Shown: piece by piece, positions 25,666-34,384 of the stretch
Position numbering within the stretch: position 1 is the first letter of the stretch
Layout: each line of letters begins with the position of its first letter
Assembly: GCA_045047085.1 (NCBI GenBank)
Contig: JASFYT010000041.1
Location: 1-64,000, forward strand
Origin: GCA-2401155 sp045047085
GTDB taxonomy: Bacteria; Pseudomonadota; Alphaproteobacteria; Rhizobiales; Rhizobiaceae
DNA length: 64,000 nucleotides
Direction: 5' to 3'
Notes under the pieces: generated by a model
Databases searched by the model: none
Told to the model about the DNA's origin: nothing
The model's input: the letters and a program-made list of their open reading frames with translations, nothing else
Translations under genes and position numbers: made by a program

Positions 25666-26226
25666 TTATTCCTTGCGGCCGTCTGTTGACCAACCGTCGT
25701 CGTCCCAATTGCCGGTTGTTTTTACTGCGGCAAATTTTACATTTGTATCAGTTCCTGCTTTGGCACTTGCGTTGGTCACAAGGGCCTCTTCCGGAGCCTG
25801 TGTCGAAACATCCGACGCTGGGCTGATGCTCCTGCTCAATCCCATCTGCATCAAACGTAGTTCGATTTGCAGACGCTGGATTTCCAGATTATACAATCTG
25901 GTACAGTCCAGCCGTTTGGGCTTGCGTCCGAGCGGTATAACAATCCGGCCATAATGGGAAAGATTGCCAGCCTGCGCCTGATCCGGGCTACCAATGATGC
26001 CTACGTCCAAATATGCGCCACTTCCTGATACTGCCGAGCGACATGTTGTGCCGTCTGCGGCTCTTACCTCGTCATGTCCTTGTGGCAATTGAACGCCGGG
26101 TAAGGAAAATCCTGAGAGGTTTTGGTTGATGATTGTGCTTTGTGCATGAGCGGTTCCGCCGGTCGCAAAGCTTGATACGATTGCGATCCCTGCTACTGCA
26201 ATCGTTGTCCTAAAAATTTCCCACAT
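25666..26226 (-). CDS. Secreted protein of the LRCE operon, unrecognised
   Basis: 186 residues, signal peptide ending TAHAQS. The mature protein has two cysteines (TTCRSAV and RLDCTRLY), a beta-like YGRIVIPLGRKPKRLDC segment, then a helix with heptad-like spacing (YNLEIQRLQIELRLMQMGL) and a disordered Ser/Thr/Ala tail ending in DGWSTDGRKE. I recognise no family. It overlaps the chaperone-like gene by 34 bases and lies 12 bases before the next LRCE gene, so it is an integral part of the operon. A helix capable of oligomerising suggests an assembly or anchoring component; this is inference. Confidence 0.6.
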   Translation of the reverse strand: MWEIFRTTIAVAGIAIVSSFATGGTAHAQSTIINQNLSGFSLPGVQLPQGHDEVRAADGTTCRSAVSGSGAYLDVGIIGSPDQAQAGNLSHYGRIVIPLGRKPKRLDCTRLYNLEIQRLQIELRLMQMGLSRSISPASDVSTQAPEEALVTNASAKAGTDTNVKFAAVKTTGNWDDDGWSTDGRKE

Positions 26227-26600
26227 ACCTGAGCCTTTATTTTTGTTGATTGTCCCGGAAACGGGATGGCTTCAGTGCAAATGCGCACCTTCCTGTTTTT
26301 TTGCCCCTCAAATGGCACCACAACGGTGACCGGACGGGCAAACCTTGCTCCTAGTGTGAATTCGGCAGGCGTGACTTGGGCTCTTACTGGCCTGAAGTCT
26401 TGGTCGTAAACTTTAACTTCAATACGGATCCTGTGCTTATATGGATTTGCCGGGTACACACGCACGGCAAATGAATCTGTGAAGCTGTCAACTTTGGCCC
26501 GCATGGGCGACATTGACTGGGCTGCTGCCTGTGACGGCAGCAGCATTATTGCTAGAGATCCGGCAAAAATGGATAGTTTTATGGTGTTTAAGTGTGTCAT
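26193..26600 (-). CDS. Half-size PapD-like periplasmic chaperone (single domain)
   Basis: 135 residues with a signal peptide (MTHLNTIKLSIFAGSLAIML, ending AAAQS). The mature ~107 residues read like the N-terminal domain of a pilus chaperone: SPMRAKVDS, FAVRVYPANPYKHRIRIEVKV, VTPAEFTLGARFARPVTVVVPF and a closing KVRICTEAIPF. Classic PapD/FimC chaperones are about 230 residues with two such domains; the second is absent. Two cysteines (RICTEA, QVCGKF) may form a disulfide. AAGGGA lies upstream of the ATG. It follows the first LRCE gene, so a role in folding or guarding these subunits is likely but not proven. Confidence 0.55.
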   Translation of the reverse strand: MTHLNTIKLSIFAGSLAIMLLPSQAAAQSMSPMRAKVDSFTDSFAVRVYPANPYKHRIRIEVKVYDQDFRPVRAQVTPAEFTLGARFARPVTVVVPFEGQKNRKVRICTEAIPFPGQSTKIKAQVCGKFLGQRLQ

Positions 26601-26641
26601 CTTTGACGGTCCCTTAGGTTTTTTGGAAAGTTATGCGGAAA

Positions 26642-27106
26642 TTATTCGCAGCGTAGAATAACAGTCGCGGCATAAGAGCCTGCAACGAATACGCCGGATG
26701 TTTTTGTCGCTGCCATATCCACACTCACGTTTGTAATGCCAGCTGAAGTCAAGCTTGCTGTAGAAACGTTAGACATAGTGTTTGCACCTGTGCCGCTATA
26801 GCTGGTTGCATATGTGACGTTGTCACCACCGGTCGTTGGGAATGAGGAAAATGCAGACAAAGCGTCTGTGCTTAGTGTGAAACCTGTGCCGGTTGCAACA
26901 ACTTGTGCAACACCAGAGGTTCCTCCAGTTTCATTGGAGCCCAGAACGGTTGAACCGGCGTTTACGCCGAGGGAACCGGGGCTGGAAACTGTAATTGTAC
27001 AGCTAGATGAAACGGACCCGTTAAAAGGCACGTTACCAGTGGCTGCGTGTAGTTGTATTGGCATTAGGGCGAGCGAAAACGCGCTCAATTTGATGAGGTT
27101 CTTCAT
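26642..27106 (-). CDS. Secreted LRCE-tail protein 1 (pilin-like, first gene of operon)
   Basis: 154 residues, clear signal peptide (MKNLIKLSAFSLALMPIQLHA). The mature chain is Ser/Thr/Gly/Val-rich and lacks charged residues. It opens NVPFNGSVSSSCTITVSSPG, a pattern close to chaperone-usher pilins and spore-coat-U-like subunits. GGTSGVAQVV, FPTTGGDNVTYATSYSGTG and final YAATVILRCE follow. It is the most canonical of the three paralogs and has the best ribosome site (AGGAGAAGG), so it is probably the most abundant subunit. First gene of the minus-strand operon; its promoter should lie in 27107-27300. Confidence 0.7.
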   Translation of the reverse strand: MKNLIKLSAFSLALMPIQLHAATGNVPFNGSVSSSCTITVSSPGSLGVNAGSTVLGSNETGGTSGVAQVVATGTGFTLSTDALSAFSSFPTTGGDNVTYATSYSGTGANTMSNVSTASLTSAGITNVSVDMAATKTSGVFVAGSYAATVILRCE

Positions 27107-27516
27107 GACCTTCTCCTGCTACATGTTTGGTCTTTTTTTGTTATTAGATTTACCGCATGTATATCAATCTTGTTCTCCAACCGGATTGATACCCCCGAAG
27201 TAAATCTGAAGCGGTTATAACAATAGAGGATTTACAAAATAGTTTATGAGACTGGTTAATGGAATTTGGTGGGGTTTGGAGGGGGTTACAAGTGTTGCTG
27301 GATAGGGATTTTGGGGAAAGAATTATTTTATGTGGCGTGCGAAACTGTGGAAATGGCGTTGCACAAAGCCAGCAATATCAACAAAGCTGAGTTAAGACGG
27401 ACCAGTTATTAGAATGCTAGAGAGAACCGCCACTGTGCAAACCGAGGGCGAAGATAAAGGCCGTAAGGCCACCGCTCAAGCCAAAAGTGCCGATGTGCTG
27501 TAGGAAAGACAGTGAA
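27107..27516. other. Intergenic region upstream of the LRCE operon
   Basis: About 410 bases. The part next to 27107 carries the operon's ribosome site and, presumably, its promoter. The remainder (27230-27420) has many short open stretches but no start, ribosome site or recognisable protein. Nothing else was seen. Confidence 0.4.
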
Positions 27517-27729
27517 TCAAGTATCCGAAAAGCGCAAGGTATCGTTTTGAACAATGCCCAGCAATCCTTCAGAACTGGTGTAATGCCAAAGCATTTCGGG
27601 AATAACAACACTGGATAGTAAATCCGCCAAAGCTTCATTTCGTGCAATTTGAAAAAAGGACATTGATAAACTATCTCCTGAACAAGCAACTGCCATGCTG
27701 TTGTTATTCGAATGGTTAACATTTCGCAA
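27517..27729 (-). pseudogene. N-terminal fragment of a DUF2971-like gene
   Basis: A 70-codon frame whose last part, MLWHYTSSEGLLGIVQND followed by TLRFSD, matches the typical start of DUF2971 proteins, which run for 250 or more residues. Here a stop follows at once and the other frames downstream (to about 27417) show no continuation. The sequence upstream in the frame looks non-coding. I read this as the remnant of a lost accessory gene; a real 70-residue protein is less likely. Confidence 0.35.
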
Positions 27730-27864
27730 CTATTACCAACAGAAATTAAGTCGAGCTTATGGCGTACTCAGCCTCTTCGTCTTCCCTCTACCCGCTCCAA
27801 AAGTCACTATAATTTCAATATTTTATTTTTAATGTAACAACAGGCATCACAACAGGACTGTCAT

Positions 27865-29106
27865 CTACCGATTTAGATTCCTTGAAACAGTATCCTGCAA
27901 AATATTCAGCATATCCTTTGCCAATGCTGCGCGGTTATAATGTTTTGCAGCCTTCGGTCCGTTTGCCTTGAGACTTTGGTATAACACTGTATCGTTTTTC
28001 ATTTGCCGCAAGCTGGCCACTAAAGCTTCGGAATTTTGCGGTTCAAAGGTGACACCAATTCCTTCATTTTCAACGATATCCGCAGATTCTCCGCGAACGC
28101 CGTGCAACACCGGGACGGCCATCGCCATACATTCAAAAAGTTTCGAGGGAATAACTTTCGTAAACAGTTCAGTATTTTTCAAATGTATGATGGAGGCATC
28201 AAGCAAAGACCAATAACGCGCCACCTCATCCTTGGTGACGGTGTCCACGAAAATAACATTGGCAAGGCCTTTTTCCTTGGCTCGTTTTACCAAAGCATCC
28301 TTTTCAGCGCCATCTCCCAGTAAGATAAAGCGGTATAGATCGCCATCCGGTCCATCCGCTATTATCTGAGCAGCATCGAGAATGGTATCAAGCGCATGGG
28401 CCATTCCGTGAGTGCCGACATAGCCGGCCACAAATTTTCCCTCTAATTGCAGCTCTCCAAGTAAATTTGCGTCCTTTTCCCGATGTGAAAAACGGCTGAT
28501 ATCTACGCCATTGGTCACAATCTTAATCTTGTCACGATCAATCCCGCGTTGGATCAATTCCGTACGAAATGCCTTGGTAACAGAAACAATTACAGTCGCC
28601 CTGCGGTATAAAAATAACTCCACCTTCTCCAGGAAATCCAAAGCAGCAGATTGTTTCATCGCCCCCACAGCGCGAATGGATTCCGGCCAGATATCGCGTA
28701 ATTCAAACACCCAAGGCACCCGCTTCAAGGTGCCGGTAACATAGGCCGCACAGGCGGTAAAAAACTGCGGAGACGTACCAACCACAACATCAACTTTGCG
28801 CACAAAAAACGCTGCCAGAATGGCAGTAATCATATAACTCACATAGTCCAGAATGCGTTTGATAAAACCATCATTGGCGGAGATATAACTCCAGACCCGG
28901 ATTACCCGAATGCCGGCCATTTCTTCCGATTGCCAGAGTTTGTTTTTATAGCCGTCAAAAATTTTTCCCCGCGGAAAATTGGGTGCACAGGTGATAATTG
29001 TCACCTTGTGTCCCTCTTTCACCCACTCGCGACAATGTTCAAACGTCCGGCTTGCCGGCGCGTTAACTTCCGGGGGAAAATTATCAGTCAAAAACAAAAT
29101 GTGCAT
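27865..29106 (-). CDS. Glycosyltransferase family 4 (WbuB/WcaI-like)
   Basis: 413-residue GT-B fold enzyme. N terminus MHILFLTDNFPPEVNAPASR, followed by a hydrophobic helix pair in the first domain (about residues 80-110), is typical of WbuB-like transferases. The second domain shows VTNGVDISRF, GYVGTHGMAHALDTIL and a nucleotide-sugar-binding stretch (KLFECMAMAVPVLHG). WbuB-type enzymes add deoxy-amino sugars such as N-acetyl-L-fucosamine, which fits the wecB and oxidoreductase genes upstream. Last gene of the minus-strand run starting at 34056; a perfect hairpin precedes it. Confidence 0.85.
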   Translation of the reverse strand: MHILFLTDNFPPEVNAPASRTFEHCREWVKEGHKVTIITCAPNFPRGKIFDGYKNKLWQSEEMAGIRVIRVWSYISANDGFIKRILDYVSYMITAILAAFFVRKVDVVVGTSPQFFTACAAYVTGTLKRVPWVFELRDIWPESIRAVGAMKQSAALDFLEKVELFLYRRATVIVSVTKAFRTELIQRGIDRDKIKIVTNGVDISRFSHREKDANLLGELQLEGKFVAGYVGTHGMAHALDTILDAAQIIADGPDGDLYRFILLGDGAEKDALVKRAKEKGLANVIFVDTVTKDEVARYWSLLDASIIHLKNTELFTKVIPSKLFECMAMAVPVLHGVRGESADIVENEGIGVTFEPQNSEALVASLRQMKNDTVLYQSLKANGPKAAKHYNRAALAKDMLNILQDTVSRNLNR

Positions 29107-29127
29107 GAATACCCTTTATAAGCGCAA

Positions 29128-30768
29128 TCATAGCCAACTCAATTTAAGTTGGCTATGCCCCTTATCCAACTCAACGGCGAGGCCGAAATTGGGAATGCTT
29201 ACCCCAAAGGAAGGGTGCCAGCTCGTCTGTTCCAATAATGCATTGCCCTGTACAACCTTCCAGACAAAAGAGTTTCCACCAGGCAGCATCCCTTTCCCCT
29301 CAACGTTGTTTGCACCTGCTAGAAGTTTTATGTCGGGATGAAAATGAAACCGCGCTACGGCTTTTCGCGAAGGATCGCTAACAACATCCTCGATAACAAA
29401 CTCGCCATCGGAGAGTTGCCAAAAACGCTCATGTACGGGTTGGCCAGATAGATGCCGATAACCATCATGGCTACAGCGAGCAAAAAGCTCATCGCCCTCA
29501 CCTACCTCGGTCGCAAACGGCTTTGCACGCCTTGCTACCCTAAAACCACTCCAAACATGTGATGAATTCAGATCATCCACAATCACAGTGTTATGCGCAG
29601 CCGTACCGCGTTGGCGCAGCCGTTCAGAGTTCACCCCATAGCAAGAGGTGCCGGAATTCACCAAGACGCGGTGATTGAAAAGCGACAATTCAAAACTGAG
29701 CGTATCCGCATGAGCATGGCCGGGCAGATAATCCGGCCCGACCTTCGCCATATCCAGCAATGCCACCGCTTTGCCTCGTGAAAGGCGCCCATAGCCGCTA
29801 TCCGGCAGCCAAATCATGTCGGCCTGATTTTCTGCCTGTTTGAAACCCAGTCGGATCGCATATTCCTCCAATTCAGAAACCTCAGGTGCAATCCCAAACG
29901 CCGCATCATTAAAGAACGAAATTTTACCATCCGGATGAACCATCGCAACCAGCCAGCGCTGCATCTTTGAAATTCGATCTGGCCAATCGGCTGTCGTTTC
30001 TTGCTGGATTGGTGTCAAAGACCCCGAATACGCATTGAACAAGTTATGGAGATCAAACATGTCCTCCAATGCCAGCGCATGATACATCGTGCTCAGTTCA
30101 AAATGCCCGCCATCGGCTAAAATTTGTTCCCGCACTTCCCGACCAAGTATTTGAAAACCTTTTGCCAGCCATCTATCAGCTTCTTGCCCTTCGAAAAACA
30201 ACCCAGCGAAGACTAATGCTTTGGCGTTTGCAAAAAGATGATTGCCAAGCAGGTGGATTTCTAGACGATTTGTCAGCCAGCGCGCCTGTATCGCAAGGCT
30301 GTGAAGGCATTCACCAGACAAAACATTGCCGGATAACGCCCATTTTACCCAGTTAATAATGCGCAATGATGTTGGATACGGTTCCCAGCCGGTGCCTTTT
30401 CCCGGGGGATTAGCCTCCAGCCAATTCAACAGCGCTGTTTGATGCCATTTCGCACGTGCATCGTAGTCACGGGCATTTAGATCGTCAAAATAATGTTGGT
30501 TATATCGCCACAGTTTATCATGTTGCTCACCTTCCCAGCCATCTACTGCAAGCGATCCGGTCTCACCAAGGAATGAAAACTCCCCTTCCCCGGTCATGCT
30601 CTGCTCTTTCCTTGCGGGTGATTGCCACGCACCTGATATCGAACGGAGAGCTGGAGCAGGTGCCAAATCTGGGCGAGGCCGCGCCAATCGAAACCACACT
30701 CGACCATAAAACTGTACTGGTTTCAAATGCCGGAGCGTATGCCAGTATCGATTGATTTTCCCAGACAT
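29128..30768 (-). CDS. Heparinase II/III-family protein
   Basis: 546 residues from the ATG at 30768 (MSGKINRYWHTLRHLKP). The N-terminal half is an all-alpha toroid (WRYNQHYFDDLNA, WEPYPTSLRIINWVKW, HLLGNHLFANAKAL), and the C-terminal half is beta-sandwich with the family's PGHAHADTLSFEL motif (catalytic-site His) and GTAAHNTVIVDD. No signal peptide, unlike secreted lyases. Such cytoplasmic members are common in polysaccharide clusters next to wecB and bi-domain oxidoreductases. Lyase action on uronic-acid polymer is known for the fold; its role here is unknown. It follows wecB by 12 bases. Confidence 0.85.
   Translation of the reverse strand: MSGKINRYWHTLRHLKPVQFYGRVWFRLARPRPDLAPAPALRSISGAWQSPARKEQSMTGEGEFSFLGETGSLAVDGWEGEQHDKLWRYNQHYFDDLNARDYDARAKWHQTALLNWLEANPPGKGTGWEPYPTSLRIINWVKWALSGNVLSGECLHSLAIQARWLTNRLEIHLLGNHLFANAKALVFAGLFFEGQEADRWLAKGFQILGREVREQILADGGHFELSTMYHALALEDMFDLHNLFNAYSGSLTPIQQETTADWPDRISKMQRWLVAMVHPDGKISFFNDAAFGIAPEVSELEEYAIRLGFKQAENQADMIWLPDSGYGRLSRGKAVALLDMAKVGPDYLPGHAHADTLSFELSLFNHRVLVNSGTSCYGVNSERLRQRGTAAHNTVIVDDLNSSHVWSGFRVARRAKPFATEVGEGDELFARCSHDGYRHLSGQPVHERFWQLSDGEFVIEDVVSDPSRKAVARFHFHPDIKLLAGANNVEGKGMLPGGNSFVWKVVQGNALLEQTSWHPSFGVSIPNFGLAVELDKGHSQLKLSWL
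29130..29156. other. Perfect 10-bp hairpin at the heparinase-GT4 junction
   Basis: ATAGCCAACT (29130-29139) pairs perfectly with AGTTGGCTAT (29147-29156) around a seven-base loop. It covers the last codons and part of the stop of the heparinase-like gene, 23 bases before the GT4 start. No T run follows on the minus strand, so it is not an intrinsic terminator; an mRNA-processing or stabilising hairpin is possible. Confidence 0.7.
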
Positions 30769-30780
30769 TTGCAACGGTGC

Positions 30781-31896
30781 TCACACAGGACCGGTTATTT
30801 TGCCTGACGCGACAAGCGTCTCTAACTCGTTGACAATCCTTGTGCTGGTCTTGCCATCCCATTTATCAGGAATTGTCCCTTGCTTCCAATTTCCAGAAAA
30901 CAACCTATCAAGCGCTGGCGGCAATGCTGCCGGATCAGTCCCCAGCAATTCATTTGTACCGATATCGACAGTTTCGTGCCGCTCGGTAGAATTGCGTAAC
31001 GTCATGCAGGGTACACCCATTACAGTTGTTTCTTCTGTGATGCCGCCTGAATCCGTGATTACTGCTTTAGCATTTTTCACCAGATAATTAAATTCAAGGT
31101 AAGGTTGCGGCTCCACCAAAATAATATTTCCGGGAAGCTTCCCGATCTGCGGTAAAGTTTTTGCTGTGCGTGGATGAACGGGGAATACAACAGGTAAGTC
31201 CCGAGTGTTTTCCCCAATCGCACGAATGAGCTTCGAAAAACCATCCTGACCGTCAACATTAGCCGGGCGGTGCAATGTGAAAACGAAATAACCGCCAGGT
31301 TCCAGTTCGTGTTCATTCCAAAATGAAGGTTGCTTAAGACGGTCATAGTTTGCCAGCAATGTATCAATCATGGTGTTACCAACAAAGAAAATTCGGTCAT
31401 CTGAAATACCCGATTTTCTAAGTGTGCTATTGGCGATTTCGCTTGTGGTGAAGAACCAGTTAGTTATTACATCTGTTATCATGCGGTTTATTTCTTCAGG
31501 CATCGTCCAATCGCCAGAGCGAATTCCCGCCTCAACATGGGCCACCGGAACGTTTGTTTTCTGTGCTGTAATTGCACAAGCCATAGTTGACGTTACATCT
31601 CCAACCACGAGACACAGTGCACTCGGTTTTTCCAAAAGAAGGCTTTCGTAACTCGTCATGATGGATGCAGTCTGTTCGGCATGGGTACCTGAACCTACTT
31701 CCAAATTCACATCAGGAGCAGGAATACCCAATTGCTCAAAAAAATCACCGGACATCTTTGCATCATAATGCTGTCCAGTATGTACCAGCCGGTAACGCAA
31801 TGGCCCACCTTCAGCGATGCGTTTCTGCAATGCATGAATAATTGGTGCAATCTTCATAAAGTTCGGGCGAGCGCCCGCAATAACATCAATCAACAT
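30781..31896 (-). CDS. wecB: UDP-N-acetylglucosamine 2-epimerase (non-hydrolysing)
   Basis: 371 residues, GT-B-like fold, interconverting UDP-GlcNAc and UDP-ManNAc. Signatures are AGARPNFMKIAPI at the N terminus, LVHTGQHYDAKMSG, VAHVEAGIRSGDW, the EEINRMITD segment, FTLHRPANVD and a C-terminal ITDSGGITEETTVMGVPCMTLR. Length is typical (about 370). It lies 36 bases after the two-domain oxidoreductase gene and 12 bases before the heparinase-like gene. It would supply a ManNAc-type precursor for the second polysaccharide, possibly further modified by neighbours. Confidence 0.93.
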   Translation of the reverse strand: MLIDVIAGARPNFMKIAPIIHALQKRIAEGGPLRYRLVHTGQHYDAKMSGDFFEQLGIPAPDVNLEVGSGTHAEQTASIMTSYESLLLEKPSALCLVVGDVTSTMACAITAQKTNVPVAHVEAGIRSGDWTMPEEINRMITDVITNWFFTTSEIANSTLRKSGISDDRIFFVGNTMIDTLLANYDRLKQPSFWNEHELEPGGYFVFTLHRPANVDGQDGFSKLIRAIGENTRDLPVVFPVHPRTAKTLPQIGKLPGNIILVEPQPYLEFNYLVKNAKAVITDSGGITEETTVMGVPCMTLRNSTERHETVDIGTNELLGTDPAALPPALDRLFSGNWKQGTIPDKWDGKTSTRIVNELETLVASGKITGPV

Positions 31897-31932
31897 TCTG
31901 GCACCAAATGGTTGGACATATCCATATTATAT

Positions 31933-34056
31933 TTACACATCGAGGCTCAACGCAATCTCAATTGTTGTTCGGGAAACCTCAAAAACCTCACCAACGGGAA
32001 TCGGCACCTCCCCTCCCTCTTTTATGGCATCCACAAACGCTTTGGCACAAGCAGATTGCCCTTTGTCCTGTCGCCACAATTTCAATTTGGAAAAACCTTT
32101 CCAGCCCCATCCTTTCAGCATTCGAAAATTATCTAATTGCAAAACTTTACCGGCACAAAAAACTTCCAGCCGCTCTTTAGGAAATCCCTTATTGCCATTT
32201 GCAAGATATTGAATAGTGCCAATGGAGCCATCTTCAAAACCCAAATTTATGACAACGTTGTCACCGGAAGGAGTATCCATTGCCAAAATTGAATGATGTG
32301 TAATTGGCGCCCCTGCAAGGTGGCGCAACAAATCGATAAAATGGCAGGCTTCGCCGATAATCCGGCCACCACCAACCAATGGGTCTTGCGTCCAGTGATC
32401 AGTAGGAATAGCCCCAGCATTGACGGTCATGATGAAGGATTTTGGCGTGGTTTGCGCGGCAATCAGGCTTTTAATTTTTTTCACCTGCGGCGCAAAGCGT
32501 CGATTAAACCCAACCATGAGCAATAGTGCCTTATCTGATTTGGAGGCATAGGCAGTCTCGATTTTTGCCAGTTCATCCAACGTCAGGCACAATGGCTTTT
32601 CGACAAACACATGCTTGTTTGCTTCAATTGCCGCCAACACAAATCCGGCATGACTATTATGGCGCGTGGTGATGGCGACAGCGTCAATATCAGGATCTTC
32701 CAACACCTCGGTTGCATCAGTCATTGCCCGATTAAATTTGAATTTTTTAGCGGCGTGAACCGCGCTTACGCCACCACCAGAAACAACGCTGGCAAGGTAG
32801 GCATTGGCAGTTTTAAAGGCAGGTATCAAAACAGCTTTGGCGTAATTTCCCGAACCAATAAACGCCGTTCGCGCCTTACTACCGCCACGTGCCGAACCAT
32901 CGCCAAGCTGAATAATTCTACTGATCGGGTCATCATTCTGGCTATCAGGCGATTCGTATTCCAGCAAGATACCGAGCGATGGCTCTGCCCCGCCAACGAT
33001 CTTATAGGCATCACTTGCCTTATCAATCGAAAACCGATGGGAGATAAGCGGCTTCATATCAATGCTACCAGAGGCCATCAATTCCAAAACAGCTTCAAAA
33101 TTTCTTTGCTCAGTCCAGCGCACAAGACCGTATGGATAGTCCTGCCCCTTTTCCTCGTAATTCGTATCATAGCGCCCGGGGCCGTATGAGCAGGAAACCT
33201 GAAAGGTTAGTTCCTTTTCAAAAAAATCAGCACGGGACAACTCCAGACCAACAACCCCAACAAGAACGATGCGGCCACGCTGTCTGCACATGTTTGCAGC
33301 CTGATGCATCGGGTCGCTGGACTTTGCACTGGCTGTAATGAGAACCGCATCAACGCCCCGGTCTTTTGTAAAAGCCATCGCAGCCTGCACCGGGTCTACC
33401 CCGCCGGACAGATCGATAATTTCGGCACCAAGCTGTTTGGCCAGTTTCAGTTTAGCAGCATCGAAATCTATTCCCAAAACGCGGCAACCCTGCGCTCTCA
33501 AAAGTTGCACTGCCATAAGCCCGATAAGACCAAGGCCGGTTACCACAATGGTTTCACCCATCGTCGGTTTTATCAACCGAATACCCTGCAAAGCGATAGC
33601 ACCGATAACGGTAAAAGATGCAGATTCATCATCCACATTGTCCGGTATTTTCGCGCACAAATTAGTTGGAACATTTACAATTTCAGCATGCTTGCCATTG
33701 GAAGCAACACGGTCCCCCACAGCAAACCCGGTCACACCGCCACCCGCTTCAATCACCTTGCCCACATTGCAATAACCAAGAGGCAATGGTTCGTCGAGTT
33801 TATTACGCACAGTATCAATCGTAGGCGCTAAACCATCAGTCCGCACCTTATCAAGCACCATGCGAACCTTGTCGGGCTGTTGGCGCGCTTTGCCAATAAG
33901 ACCGGCTTTGCCAAATTCAACCAGCATACGCTCCGTACCAACGGAGACCAGAGATTTTGAAGTGCGAATCAGCAGATGGCCAGACCCAACCATCGGAGCG
34001 GGAACCACTGCAAGCTCTGTTTCTCCGTTGCCAAGGTTTTGAAGAACTTGTTTCAT
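31933..34056 (-). CDS. Bi-domain oxidoreductase (alcohol dehydrogenase-like plus Gfo/Idh/MocA)
   Basis: 707 residues from the ATG at 34056. The N-terminal half (about 1-375) is a medium-chain alcohol dehydrogenase-like domain with VTGLGLIGLMAVQLL nucleotide binding and GYCNVGKVIEAG. The C-terminal half (about 395-707) is a Gfo/Idh/MocA domain: TAFIGSGNYAKAVLIPAF and VFVEKPLCLT with the catalytic-type Lys. This natural fusion recurs in O-antigen and capsule clusters beside wecB and heparinase-like genes, but its reaction is not established to my knowledge; modification of a nucleotide sugar is likely. First gene of the operon running to 27865. Confidence 0.88.
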   Translation of the reverse strand: MKQVLQNLGNGETELAVVPAPMVGSGHLLIRTSKSLVSVGTERMLVEFGKAGLIGKARQQPDKVRMVLDKVRTDGLAPTIDTVRNKLDEPLPLGYCNVGKVIEAGGGVTGFAVGDRVASNGKHAEIVNVPTNLCAKIPDNVDDESASFTVIGAIALQGIRLIKPTMGETIVVTGLGLIGLMAVQLLRAQGCRVLGIDFDAAKLKLAKQLGAEIIDLSGGVDPVQAAMAFTKDRGVDAVLITASAKSSDPMHQAANMCRQRGRIVLVGVVGLELSRADFFEKELTFQVSCSYGPGRYDTNYEEKGQDYPYGLVRWTEQRNFEAVLELMASGSIDMKPLISHRFSIDKASDAYKIVGGAEPSLGILLEYESPDSQNDDPISRIIQLGDGSARGGSKARTAFIGSGNYAKAVLIPAFKTANAYLASVVSGGGVSAVHAAKKFKFNRAMTDATEVLEDPDIDAVAITTRHNSHAGFVLAAIEANKHVFVEKPLCLTLDELAKIETAYASKSDKALLLMVGFNRRFAPQVKKIKSLIAAQTTPKSFIMTVNAGAIPTDHWTQDPLVGGGRIIGEACHFIDLLRHLAGAPITHHSILAMDTPSGDNVVINLGFEDGSIGTIQYLANGNKGFPKERLEVFCAGKVLQLDNFRMLKGWGWKGFSKLKLWRQDKGQSACAKAFVDAIKEGGEVPIPVGEVFEVSRTTIEIALSLDV

Positions 34057-34384
34057 CAAATATTTTTCCAACAGGCCGCATCAACAGAAAGGGTGTTATT
34101 AGAATAGACCAAATTTTGAATTTCCCAGCCACATGCGAATCCAACACAAATGTTCGACTAAACCTTGCGTCAATGCAGCGCGGCAATCAAGTATCAAACT
34201 AAGCGTAACTCTCGATACTTGGTGGTATTTTTCTGTTTCAACAAAACGATAAAAGGAGTGATGCGCAGCCCGACAAAAATGTCTAAACCGCTAATTCGAA
34301 TTAGTGGCTCAATCGAACTGTGGATCGTTTGATCACCACTCCAAACACCATGACTTCACAATGATGGAATAACAATATCGAACA
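34057..34384. other. Intergenic region upstream of the oxidoreductase operon
   Basis: About 330 bases between two minus-strand genes, likely carrying the promoter of the bi-domain oxidoreductase operon. No strong hairpin, gene or repeat was seen. Confidence 0.4.
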
